From: Chitinophaga filiformis
Lineage (GTDB): Bacteria; Bacteroidota; Bacteroidia; Chitinophagales; Chitinophagaceae
DNA: 64,000 nt
Assembly (NCBI RefSeq): GCF_023100805.1
Contig: NZ_CP095855.1
Coordinates: 62,001-126,000, forward strand
Direction of reading: 5' to 3'
In this document: piece by piece, positions 28,218 to 36,725 of the stretch
Layout: the number at the start of each line of letters is the position of its first letter
Numbering within the stretch: the first letter of the stretch is position 1
Notes under the pieces: model-generated
Databases searched by the model: none
Seen by the model: only the letters and a program-made list of their open reading frames with translations
What the model was told of the DNA's origin: nothing
Translations under genes and position numbers: made by a program

Positions 28218-29393
28218 TTGGACGAGGAACAGATAACACAGTTGGTAATTGATGAACTGCTGGGCAACATCACACCGGAAGATGCTGCCATGCTCAATGA
28301 ACTCGTGCAGGAAGACGCCACTGCGGCGGCGCTTCGCCTTGAAATCATCCGGCTGTTGACAGAAGGAGATATGCAGGGTGCGCTGGATGAAAAAATACCA
28401 ATAGAAAGAGCACTCACAAAGCTGGAAAATCAAAAAAATAAAACAAAGAAGCGCTCTTTCCGGGGTCCCGGCACTGTTATCATCGCATTCATTGTCCTCG
28501 CCACAATTTTTCTTTTTTATAAACAACAGCAACAGGCAGACATATCAAAAAAATCAGTAGATCTGCAAGCAGCAATATATAAATACCCTGTACTGATGTT
28601 CGGAGACGGAAGCTTTATCAGGATGGATCAGATAAACGATAATAAGATCTCCAACCTGTCATCCGGCCCGCTGCGCAACACAGCCTATATTCATGGCAGC
28701 ATACATCAGTTTGAGAAGGCAACGCTCATCACCGCAAGGGGTGAAAATTACCAGGTAGTACTATCCGATGGAAGTACGCTCTATGCCGGCCCGAAAACCT
28801 CCATCACATTTTTCCTTGGCAATACTGCCCCCCGACGCGAAATTGCCATTAGCGGACAGGCATTCATAGATGTAACACACGATCCCCAAAGACCGTTTAT
28901 TGTAGATTTACCACATGATGGTAAAGTGAAAGTGCTGGGAACATCCTTCAATGTAAATACGGAAGAACAGGGTGGCATACAGGTAGCACTGAAAGAAGGC
29001 AGTGTCCAAGTAGAGAACGGGCAGGATTCCACCCGCCTGGAGCCGGGTTTTGCTGCGAGCTGGAAGAAAGGCAGCCGCATTTGCACAACGAGGTTTAACG
29101 AAGATACTGTATCGTTCTGGCGGCAGGGTCGGTATCTCTGTTCCAAAGCTACACTGCGTGACCTGGCCAATGTAATGGAACACTGCTATCATTACCCGGT
29201 TAGCATAGATGTTCCGGCGGAGGTAGACACATCGCGCTTTGTTGACAGGGAACTGGTGAGAGGTAATTCCATTGAAACCTTTCTCAATAGTGGAGTGGTC
29301 TTTCCCTCACATAGTAAGTTTATATTTTATTTCGACAAGGATAGTACATTACACATTTCTCTCAATCATGGGCCGTCAACTAACCACCGCTGA
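28218..29393 (+). CDS. FecR-type anti-sigma factor (block 3)
   Basis: A 391-residue anti-sigma factor, apparently starting with TTG (the N-terminus DEEQITQLVIDELLGNITPEDA matches the other two FecR proteins, and no ATG lies nearby in frame). A cytosolic N-terminal part is followed by a membrane helix at about residues 87-104. The periplasmic FecR domain contains LSDGSTLYAGPKTSITF and VKVLGTSFNVNTE, and a C-terminal STN-interacting region follows. The 3' end overlaps the truncated sigma gene by 26 bp. Confidence 0.9.
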   Translation: MDEEQITQLVIDELLGNITPEDAAMLNELVQEDATAAALRLEIIRLLTEGDMQGALDEKIPIERALTKLENQKNKTKKRSFRGPGTVIIAFIVLATIFLFYKQQQQADISKKSVDLQAAIYKYPVLMFGDGSFIRMDQINDNKISNLSSGPLRNTAYIHGSIHQFEKATLITARGENYQVVLSDGSTLYAGPKTSITFFLGNTAPRREIAISGQAFIDVTHDPQRPFIVDLPHDGKVKVLGTSFNVNTEEQGGIQVALKEGSVQVENGQDSTRLEPGFAASWKKGSRICTTRFNEDTVSFWRQGRYLCSKATLRDLANVMEHCYHYPVSIDVPAEVDTSRFVDRELVRGNSIETFLNSGVVFPSHSKFIFYFDKDSTLHISLNHGPSTNHR

Positions 29394-29640
29394 AGAACGA
29401 CTCTTATTAAACAGGATCCGTAAAGGTGATATAGAAGCATTGGAACTATTATTCATCTCTCACCGCCAACGTGTATTCGTGGATGCCTACCTGCGCCTGA
29501 AAGACCCCGCTGCGGCATGGTCGGTCACCACAGAGATCTATTCCTGGCTCTGGGAAGACAAACCAGGCCTGTTCCCGTTTGCTTCCATTAAATTAATGTT
29601 GCAGGAAGAAGTAAAAAAACGAACCATTGCACAACCCTGA
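29368..29640 (+). CDS. Sigma factor remnant with region 2 only (90 aa)
   Basis: A 90-residue frame from ATG 29368, overlapping the end of the FecR gene. The sequence (ERLLLNRIRKGDIEALELLF, later TTEIYSWLWEDK) is that of ECF sigma region 2. It stops before any region 4, so it could not recognise a minus-35 element by itself. It occupies the same slot, between FecR and the AraC-like gene, as the full sigma factor at 17981-18529. It is either a decaying gene or a small RNA polymerase-binding protein that kept only the core-binding part. No frameshifted region 4 is visible after the stop; the AraC-like gene starts 26 bp later. Confidence 0.65.
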   Translation: MGRQLTTAEERLLLNRIRKGDIEALELLFISHRQRVFVDAYLRLKDPAAAWSVTTEIYSWLWEDKPGLFPFASIKLMLQEEVKKRTIAQP

Positions 29641-29666
29641 CTGTTATACTCCAAACCTCCATTAAA

Positions 29667-30659
29667 ATGTCACCCCTATCACAAGGAGATGCCAAGTTGC
29701 TACCATTGGAAGGTAAGCGCTCGTCAGACACCAATGCGGCACGAATACCCGAGGAATATCTGCAACTATTACTACCCTATGCCGGCATCCACTGCTGGCA
29801 GCAGGCCAATGTCCAGATCCTTTCGCAACATCTGCAACTGGGGAAATTTTCCCTGTGGGTACACGACATCATGGCCTACCGCGACCAGGTGATCTGTCCA
29901 TTCGTACCATTCCCGCTATATACCTTACACTACCTCTTTGAAAGTAATCTCAGTATCAGGATGCCACATTCTTCCCCTTTTCTGCTGGAAGAAGACACCT
30001 GCAATCTTTTTCACCTCAGTCCGGGGCTTAGTTATCTTCCCCTGGAAGCCGGCACGAAAACCGTCTCACTTAATATCAACATACTACCGGAACATATCTC
30101 CCAGCTGGCAAAAGATCATCCGGCTATGCTCCAACGCCTTAATGAAATATCTTCCGGCAACCAGGCCATCAACAGGCACCCTTATACGATCAATGCCCTT
30201 AGCAACCTGCTGGTAACAAAGATGCTGACCTGCCGTTACCTCAGGCAGGAGGCCACCCTATACCTGGAACGCTGCTGCACCGACCTGTTCAACATCTTCT
30301 GCCGCCAGTATGCCATTGAAGACAAATCCATGTTCATTGACGATGTAGATACCTATGATGTCTACCACAGGATCTTTGAGTACATGAAGACACATTCAAA
30401 CATTTACTATGATATCCACAAAATATCCTGGATGTATGAAATTCCGGAAGGAGAACTGGCCACCGGCTTTTTGAACACCTTTGCCGTCACACTGGAGGAA
30501 TGCAGCCATATGCTGAAAATGATGAAAGCATTCGAACTACTGATGCAGCAGGACCGCGACTTCAGCGAAATAGCCGCCGCAGTAGCCCTGGATACTGACA
30601 CCATGATTGCCAGTGTAGAGGAATATTATAATTTTAAGATATCCGTTCAACGGAATTAA
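29667..30659 (+). CDS. AraC-like regulator, paralog 2 (330 aa)
   Basis: A 330-residue member of the family described at 18568. It has ILSQHLQLGKFSLWVHDI near residues 52-69, a central NLFHLSPGL segment and a C-terminal AraC-like helix-turn-helix (ELATGFLNTFAVTLEECSHM, then RDFSEIAAAVAL). The DNA-binding helices are degenerate relative to classic AraC proteins, but their spacing is kept. It is part of the run sigma-FecR-sigma remnant-AraC-like. Its last 4 bases overlap the convergent small membrane protein gene. Confidence 0.8.
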   Translation: MSPLSQGDAKLLPLEGKRSSDTNAARIPEEYLQLLLPYAGIHCWQQANVQILSQHLQLGKFSLWVHDIMAYRDQVICPFVPFPLYTLHYLFESNLSIRMPHSSPFLLEEDTCNLFHLSPGLSYLPLEAGTKTVSLNINILPEHISQLAKDHPAMLQRLNEISSGNQAINRHPYTINALSNLLVTKMLTCRYLRQEATLYLERCCTDLFNIFCRQYAIEDKSMFIDDVDTYDVYHRIFEYMKTHSNIYYDIHKISWMYEIPEGELATGFLNTFAVTLEECSHMLKMMKAFELLMQQDRDFSEIAAAVALDTDTMIASVEEYYNFKISVQRN

Positions 30660-31048
30660 GCCTCATCATCATCGGACAATAGCCGCTTTTTCACCTCGTT
30701 CCAGGCAGCCAGCACCTCATCGTCACTCATCACCGTATCAGCGTTCAGCTGGTTGTCGTCTTGTAAGGCGTTCTCCCTTTTCCTTACATAGAAAAAAGCC
30801 AACATCAGTAGTGTGGTACAGCCTATGGGAATCAATTCGTCCTTTACTTGCACGTGGATGGTGAGCGGTGGTGTATCCTGGCCGCCCGTCTGCTGCTGTT
30901 CAAAAATGATCCTGACAGATCCCCGCAGGCTGGACACAGGCTGCTGCAGGAGAGGAATGAGCAATAATGTAATGATCAGTATTGTATTTGACGTGCCATG
31001 CTGGGTTCGCTTCCCCCTCTTTGAAGCGCGGTTCAATTTATCGTTCAT
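30656..31048 (-). CDS. Small membrane protein with two helices (130 aa)
   Basis: A 130-residue protein with a basic N-terminus, a membrane helix at about 22-36, an extracytoplasmic loop of about 40 residues, a second helix at about 74-90 and an acidic cytosolic tail (DDEVLAAWNEVKKRLLSDDDEA). No family is recognised. It lies between the AraC-like gene, which it meets tail to tail, and the GT-C-like gene 90 bp upstream on the same strand. Confidence 0.65.
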   Translation of the reverse strand: MNDKLNRASKRGKRTQHGTSNTILIITLLLIPLLQQPVSSLRGSVRIIFEQQQTGGQDTPPLTIHVQVKDELIPIGCTTLLMLAFFYVRKRENALQDDNQLNADTVMSDDEVLAAWNEVKKRLLSDDDEA

Positions 31049-31137
31049 ATAGTTGGTTTTATATCCCCCACTATATATAGTCTATACTTAGGGGTAAAAA
31101 AGGATGAACGAGAGGGAAGTTTTTTTTAAAAAATATT

Positions 31138-32595
31138 TCATGTGGGGTTGGGAAGTTTGTTCGTCTTCATTTTTGCCTGCAACACCAGCTCCCACAACAA
31201 CACGCCAAACACCACACCCAATATCATATTGAACAACTGGTACCGCAGCACCACCGGTGAGGCTAATACGCTGAATCCATAGTGTACGATCCAGTAAAAG
31301 GTGCCTATTCTTAGCGCATTGCGGAATTTCATATCTGCAAAGGAAGGCCCGGATACCCTGTAATAGGCGATCCATCCGGAAATGAATAAGAGCATAATGA
31401 AGACCATCAATGCAGGATAGTAATCGAAGAGGACCAGCTCTTTTTGATTGGAACGGGTATAGACCTTATTGGAAGGATAGCGGAACCAGGTTTGTGCAAC
31501 CGGCCACACCGTATCTCGACCATCGTTGTACACACCCAGGTTTTCCACAGGCGGATAGGCATACTGGAAGAAATTCGGCAGCAGGAAATACCGGAAATAG
31601 GACGCAGGGTGCTGGCTGATCAGGTATTTGCCATAATCATTATACAATGGCGCCACAGCCGCCATCTGGCGCAGATGCGCAGCATTATCTGCAATATTTA
31701 CAGCACCGGGAGAAGGTTGTAAGGGAGACGTGGCATCCCAGAGGTAAAAAGCCATCAGGGGGCCATCGGGACGTTGGGACATGGGAATGTGTTGCAGCGA
31801 GTCTATATACGCATTCACCTTACTGTGTATGGCTGCAAATTGCGGAGGTACCTGCAAAGGCGGGCGTTCGGGCATATGCGCGTAGGCATGTACGGCATTA
31901 TTGGCCATCTGCCATCCGCTGAAGGCGGAGAATTGGCGGGTGCCCATCACTTTTTCAGATTGCCAGGTCGTGTATAGCATAAAGCCGCCGATCATGCCGG
32001 TCATGATCAATCCACTGGCTATTTTAACCCGTACGCTAAAAGGACAGAAGACGATTACGGTGATACTGATTACCGGATAGATCAATGCATGATACCTGAC
32101 GGTATAGGCCAGCAGCAACACCAGCAAATGTGCAGCCAGTAACCACTTGGAAGCCTGATACACCAACCGGAACAACTGGGAGATCCAGATAAGGCTGATG
32201 CCGATAAAATAGACATCGCTGGTTACATAATTGCCCAGGTAAAGGATAGCAGGGTTTAAGAACAGGAAGGCGAAGATCAGCCTGCGGGGCCATTTGCCTA
32301 CGGAGGTCAGATCCAGCAGGGTAAAAAAGAAATAGAGTGCACAGATATGGTAAAAGCAGTATTGCACAAAGATCAGGGCCGTATCCCAATGGGTAAAAAA
32401 ACCAACAGCGCGGATCAGTTTCGCATAACCTACCGGCCACATATTCGCATCGGCATTAGTGTAGGCGCTGCGGAGGTAGTTGTAGGAATCCTGCATGAAG
32501 TTGGGATAGGGATAGCAATACTTGAATACAATAAACTGCAGCAGCATGGTGAACATCGCCAGGTAGACATATCTCTTAAAATGCATTCTCATCAT
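31138..32595 (-). CDS. GT-C-like polytopic membrane protein, paralog 2 (485 aa)
   Basis: A homolog of the protein at 20832-22304. It keeps the acidic loop after the first helix (FMQDSYNYLRSA), the following PVGYAKLIRAV, a second acidic site in SDVYFIGISL and the GWQMANNA motif in the soluble part. About ten membrane helices are expected. The ATG at 32595 is preferred to a TTG nine codons upstream. It is divergent from the S9 peptidase gene, with 114 bp between the two. A protein- or lipid-glycosylating role is inferred from topology; the donor and acceptor are unknown. Confidence 0.65.
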   Translation of the reverse strand: MMRMHFKRYVYLAMFTMLLQFIVFKYCYPYPNFMQDSYNYLRSAYTNADANMWPVGYAKLIRAVGFFTHWDTALIFVQYCFYHICALYFFFTLLDLTSVGKWPRRLIFAFLFLNPAILYLGNYVTSDVYFIGISLIWISQLFRLVYQASKWLLAAHLLVLLLAYTVRYHALIYPVISITVIVFCPFSVRVKIASGLIMTGMIGGFMLYTTWQSEKVMGTRQFSAFSGWQMANNAVHAYAHMPERPPLQVPPQFAAIHSKVNAYIDSLQHIPMSQRPDGPLMAFYLWDATSPLQPSPGAVNIADNAAHLRQMAAVAPLYNDYGKYLISQHPASYFRYFLLPNFFQYAYPPVENLGVYNDGRDTVWPVAQTWFRYPSNKVYTRSNQKELVLFDYYPALMVFIMLLFISGWIAYYRVSGPSFADMKFRNALRIGTFYWIVHYGFSVLASPVVLRYQLFNMILGVVFGVLLWELVLQAKMKTNKLPNPT

Positions 32596-32709
32596 ATGCA
32601 GGAATTTATATGGCCGGGCCAATAGCCAGGTTTGGAGATAGAGAATATTTCTGAAAGCGCTTAAAATTACTGGTTAAATGCTAATTTAAACTGCATTTAA
32701 AACACACGT

Positions 32710-34935
32710 GTGTTAACCACCAGCCCCATATTGATCCCGCTCCTGCTCTGCTGCCATTTAATGGCATGGTCCCGGCAAGCACTTATTACCAATGATAGTT
32801 ATCGTACCTGGACAAGACTCTCCCCGAACTACGGCTTACGGGATGATGGCCGATACCTCTGGTACCAGTACGGCTCCCCGGCAACAGGCGATATATTGGT
32901 CTTGCGCTCGGCAGATGACCAACTGCACCGGGAATTCCCGCATGGCTTCAATCCAGCCTTTTCAGGCGCCAGCTTTCTGTTCCAGCTGCCGGGCGATACC
33001 TTGGCCATTTTCACCTCAGATAGTATGAGCTACCTGCGGGATGTTACTACTTATGTAGTAGCCCAACATCAGCTCATCCTGCAACAATCCCATGCGCTTA
33101 GCTGGATAGACCTGCATACTGGTGGCAGCAAAACTATCTATGAAGGGTCGGTCAGCCAGATAGCCTTCAATGGGCAACAACTCGCGTTTATTGAGGGGCA
33201 TACGCTCCGGTATTATCAGCGGGAGATGGATACGACCAGGATATTACATGACAGTTGCATGGGCCCATTACAGATCTCCCGGGATGGAAAACGGATCATT
33301 TGCCAGTTATTACCTGCACAAACGCCGGCACAGGAGCAGATCAAGATCTGGCATTACCAGGATTACTACCTGCAAACAGCTCCACCCGTTTCCACTACCA
33401 TCAGCATCCACCTCGAAGATGGACAGGTGCTACCAGTCAATACACCCGGTACACAGATCGCCTACCAGGATGGCGGCAGGTATATCATTACCCAAAACAA
33501 TCTCAATTACCAGGAATACTATTGGAACAAAGCAGTGATCTCCACGCTTTATCTTGTAGACACACAAAGCGGCGAAGGGAAAACCATCACCGCCAACAAA
33601 GAAAAGTTGCTGATCCAGCCAGCCATTTCACCCGGGGAAAGGTTCATGACCTGGCTCGATCCATCCAGTCAATATATCTGTTGCTATGAGATAGCTACAG
33701 GGCAGACGCGCGATGTATTAAAAGGGGTAGAAGTGGCACAATGGACAGCGGGCGACAGCATTCTTTTTATCCATACAGCTGATGATGTCTGGAAGGTAGA
33801 TCCTACCGGGAATAAACCTGCCATGAATCTGACACATGGCAAACGACAGCATACCCGATTCCGCCTGCTGTTCCCCGGCGTATTCCTCGCCTTTGATACA
33901 AAAACAAAGCAAAATGGTTTCCGGAGATGGCATTATAACAGCTTAGCGCCTGGTATAATGGATGATGCCTTATATTACTGGCCGCAATATCCTCTGGATC
34001 AATACAAGCCTGTAAAAGCAAAAGATACCACTGTTTACCTGTTGCAGCGCATGCAGGCTACCGCAGCGCCGAATTTATTACTGACGGATGATTTTATCCG
34101 CTTTACACCTGTTTCCCATATCCGGCCGGAGAAAGATTATAACTGGCTGACAGTAGAATTAACGAAAGCGGGACTCTTGTACAAACCGGCGAATTTCGAT
34201 CCCAAGCAAAAATACCCGGTCATCTTTCACTACTATGAGCGCAGCGAAGATTACCTGCACAGGTACCTGCCCCCTGCATTAAGTGAGGGCAATCTGAATG
34301 TGCCGGCATACGTCAGCAATGGGTATATTGTATGTATTCCTGACATCCGCACCCAAAAGGGACATCCCGGCAAAAGCGCAGCTAAGGCAGTTTTAAGGGC
34401 AGCGAAGTACCTCTCCACCTTTCCCTGGGTAGACCGGCAGCGAATGGGATTGCAGGGACATAGTTTCGGTGGATATATCACCAACTATATCATCAGCCAC
34501 AGCCACCGCTTCGCGGCAGCACAGGCCAGTGCCGGCCCGGTTGACTTTTTCAGTGGCTATGGAGCCGTCAGGAAAATAGCCGGTACTGCCATGCAGCACT
34601 TATACGAACAGGGACAAAATAACATGGGTGTTCCCCCATGGGACAGACCCGGGCTATACCTGAAAAACTCCCCCATCGTCCATGCAGACAAAATACATAC
34701 TCCCCTGCTGTTGCTGCATAACGATAATGACAATGCCGTACCCTTCGCACAAAGTATAGAACTGTTCACTGCTTTAAGGCGATTGCAAAGGCCTGTGTGG
34801 CTGATCCAGTACAGGAATGAAGGTCACCAGTTGTTTCGCGACCCGCAGAAACTGGATTTTAGCATCCGCCAGCAACAGTTCTTCGATCACTACCTGAAAG
34901 GTACACCGATGCCCGATTGGATGAAGACTCACTGA
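32710..34935 (+). CDS. S9 family prolyl-oligopeptidase-type serine peptidase (cassette 4)
   Basis: A 741-residue exported peptidase starting with GTG, with a signal peptide in the first 20-25 residues. It has a propeller-like N-terminal region and a C-terminal hydrolase domain with Ser585 in GHSFGGY, Asp674 in HNDNDNAV and His706 in RNEGHQLF. It is about 150 residues shorter than the AT-rich paralog at 11691, mostly in the N-terminal region. It likely cleaves oligopeptides in the periplasm. Its stop codon overlaps that of peptide gene D on the other strand by 7 bp, so gene B and gene D both lie near an S9 gene. Confidence 0.92.
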   Translation: MLTTSPILIPLLLCCHLMAWSRQALITNDSYRTWTRLSPNYGLRDDGRYLWYQYGSPATGDILVLRSADDQLHREFPHGFNPAFSGASFLFQLPGDTLAIFTSDSMSYLRDVTTYVVAQHQLILQQSHALSWIDLHTGGSKTIYEGSVSQIAFNGQQLAFIEGHTLRYYQREMDTTRILHDSCMGPLQISRDGKRIICQLLPAQTPAQEQIKIWHYQDYYLQTAPPVSTTISIHLEDGQVLPVNTPGTQIAYQDGGRYIITQNNLNYQEYYWNKAVISTLYLVDTQSGEGKTITANKEKLLIQPAISPGERFMTWLDPSSQYICCYEIATGQTRDVLKGVEVAQWTAGDSILFIHTADDVWKVDPTGNKPAMNLTHGKRQHTRFRLLFPGVFLAFDTKTKQNGFRRWHYNSLAPGIMDDALYYWPQYPLDQYKPVKAKDTTVYLLQRMQATAAPNLLLTDDFIRFTPVSHIRPEKDYNWLTVELTKAGLLYKPANFDPKQKYPVIFHYYERSEDYLHRYLPPALSEGNLNVPAYVSNGYIVCIPDIRTQKGHPGKSAAKAVLRAAKYLSTFPWVDRQRMGLQGHSFGGYITNYIISHSHRFAAAQASAGPVDFFSGYGAVRKIAGTAMQHLYEQGQNNMGVPPWDRPGLYLKNSPIVHADKIHTPLLLLHNDNDNAVPFAQSIELFTALRRLQRPVWLIQYRNEGHQLFRDPQKLDFSIRQQQFFDHYLKGTPMPDWMKTH

Positions 34936-35273
34936 CCGTTGTCGTCATAGATGCCCAGCCAGGTAGGCCAGGGAGAACCTGTTACTACCGTAATGAAATA
35001 AAAAGCCCCACCGATGGTAGTAGTAGATTGGGTGGTGCCTGTATACAAAGGGGTAACAACATTTACAGGCATCTCCCAGATATCTGTACGGAAAGTACGG
35101 TAGGGTGCTTCTGCGGCATAGGTCAGGTTCCTGGAGGCGCCGTTCTGAAAGAAATCGCCCGTAGTGCGATAAAAGAGATTCGTAAGTCCCCGCCGCTGGG
35201 CCCTGAATGACATTGTCCCCACCAAAATTGCAGACAAGGCGATCATTGTTAAAATAATCCTGGCCTTTTTCAT
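34929..35273 (-). CDS. Small secreted peptide D (114 aa)
   Basis: A 114-residue protein with a signal segment (about 7-20) and a mature part rich in Thr, aromatic residues and Gly, without cysteine. It is homologous to peptide C over the whole length: MKKAR-x-IL at the start, an Asn-Gly-x-x-Ser-Arg segment (44-48), PYR-x-F, PLYTG (75-79), IGG, a Pro-Trp pair, and YDDNGQ at the end. It lies 82 bp downstream of the SusD gene in the same direction, exactly as peptide C does. It overlaps the end of the S9 peptidase gene. The conserved linkage in two cassettes argues for a functional tie to the SusCD pair. Confidence 0.75.
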   Translation of the reverse strand: MKKARIILTMIALSAILVGTMSFRAQRRGLTNLFYRTTGDFFQNGASRNLTYAAEAPYRTFRTDIWEMPVNVVTPLYTGTTQSTTTIGGAFYFITVVTGSPWPTWLGIYDDNGQ

Positions 35274-35291
35274 AACATAATGCGTTTGAAT

Positions 35292-35299
35292 TAAAGGTA
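35292..35299 (-). promoter_or_regulatory. Candidate promoter of peptide gene D
   Basis: On the minus strand TACCTTTA lies 18 bases upstream of the ATG, within CTACCTTTAATTCAAACG. This matches the element before peptide gene C in sequence and distance. It may give the peptide its own transcript in addition to read-through from the SusCD genes. Confidence 0.4.
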
Positions 35300-35355
35300 G
35301 GAAGACTAAAATGGAAAAGAATTAGGAACAAAATACCGGACTTGAGAGACACCGT

Positions 35356-36720
35356 TTATTCCTGGTACCCCTCGTTCTGTGTAAGATTTGGGTTTAACAA
35401 TAGCTCGCTTTTAGGAATAGGATACCATTGCTGATAGGCTTTCCAGTCGCCTCCTTTAGCTGTAGCAGCAGCCTTCATGACCGTATTGACAGTATGGGTG
35501 CGTTTAAGGTCTAGCCAGCGGTGCCCCCATTCGGAGAATAGTTCTACCTGTCTTTCATGCTGGATAACATCCTGCAGTGGACCTGTACCATTGACCCTCG
35601 GCGCAGGCAAACCCGCCCGCTGCCGCACCACCATCAGGTCTTTCAATGCACCCTCCTTGTCGGCCGAATGCAACCTGGCTTCTGCCCTGATCAGGTATTG
35701 CTCTGCCAAACGTAATACCATGAGGTATTCCGTGAGCGGCTTAGTGGCATTTGTAGCCTTGTATTTGAAAGGATAAGGATCTGTGGCGCCAGCTAGCCAG
35801 TATTGCTTTCGGAGGTCATCTTTTTCCAGGGTCTGCATAAAGGACGCCGCGGCAACAACAGGACGCTGTTGTACAAACAGCATAGCATCTTCTACCAAAG
35901 TCTTATTCACTGGTTGTATTTGCCAGATGGCTTCTTTGCTGTTTTTCAGGAACACCTTTGATAATGGCACCGTATCATAAACAGCTTTATTGTCAATAAG
36001 GGCCGTTGCCGCGGCGATCGCCGCCTGCCAATTGTTCCGGTACAGCTGTACCCTGGCCAGTAAAGCGGTAGCAGCCCATTTGTTGGGCCGTACACGCTCG
36101 GGGCTTGCAGACAGGATATCTGCCTGTACATAGTCCGGCCGTAGCAGCGATGCGGCATCTTCCAGGTCTTGTACGATCAGTTCATAGACCTTCACCACCG
36201 GCGTACGGCCCATGCTGGCATTGACCTTGTAATCAGTACCGGTGACCAATGGCACTTCATCAAAAAGGTTCACCAAATAGAAATAACAAAAAGCCCTGAC
36301 AAACTTTGCTTCTCCTGTTAATTGCTGTTTAATGGCAGGCGTGAGGCGGTTGGAAGCGCTTAGTCCTTCAATAGCGGCATTACACTGATAGATGTATTGG
36401 TACAATAACCTCCATACCGGCATATTGTCGGGCATGGCCTGGTTTCTATACATGGCCCGGGGCAATTCATCTTCCTGTTCCAGCAGGAACTCATCGGCCG
36501 AGAGACCACATAGATAGGACAAGCCCTTTTCTCCCATAAACGCCCCTTCATTGCTCATACTATAGAACAATCCTGTAAGCACGGCGGCAGCGCGGGCATC
36601 AGACTGATAGATGGAGCCAGCGCTGTCTCCATCCACCGGCTCGCCGGGGTCCAGCAGTTTGCGACAAGCGCCGCCCAACAGCAGGAAGAGGAGCAATAAT
36701 AATTTCCATCGCATTCCCAA
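35356..36720 (-). CDS. RagB/SusD family nutrient-binding outer membrane lipoprotein (cassette 4)
   Basis: A 454-residue SusD-like lipoprotein with the lipobox LLGGAC at about residues 14-19. Signatures are RAFCYFYLVNLFDEVPLV and ERQVELFSEWGHRWLDLKR. It lies 5 bp downstream of the SusC gene and 82 bp upstream of peptide gene D. It is close in length and sequence to the copy at 22724. Its ligand is unknown. Confidence 0.94.
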   Translation of the reverse strand: MGMRWKLLLLLFLLLGGACRKLLDPGEPVDGDSAGSIYQSDARAAAVLTGLFYSMSNEGAFMGEKGLSYLCGLSADEFLLEQEDELPRAMYRNQAMPDNMPVWRLLYQYIYQCNAAIEGLSASNRLTPAIKQQLTGEAKFVRAFCYFYLVNLFDEVPLVTGTDYKVNASMGRTPVVKVYELIVQDLEDAASLLRPDYVQADILSASPERVRPNKWAATALLARVQLYRNNWQAAIAAATALIDNKAVYDTVPLSKVFLKNSKEAIWQIQPVNKTLVEDAMLFVQQRPVVAAASFMQTLEKDDLRKQYWLAGATDPYPFKYKATNATKPLTEYLMVLRLAEQYLIRAEARLHSADKEGALKDLMVVRQRAGLPAPRVNGTGPLQDVIQHERQVELFSEWGHRWLDLKRTHTVNTVMKAAATAKGGDWKAYQQWYPIPKSELLLNPNLTQNEGYQE

Positions 36721-36725
36721 ACAGT

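Noticed and set aside
28041..28532. 163-codon frame antisense to the sigma and FecR genes
   Set aside because: Lies over two clear genes on the plus strand and has a Cys/Phe-rich composition typical of antisense shadows.
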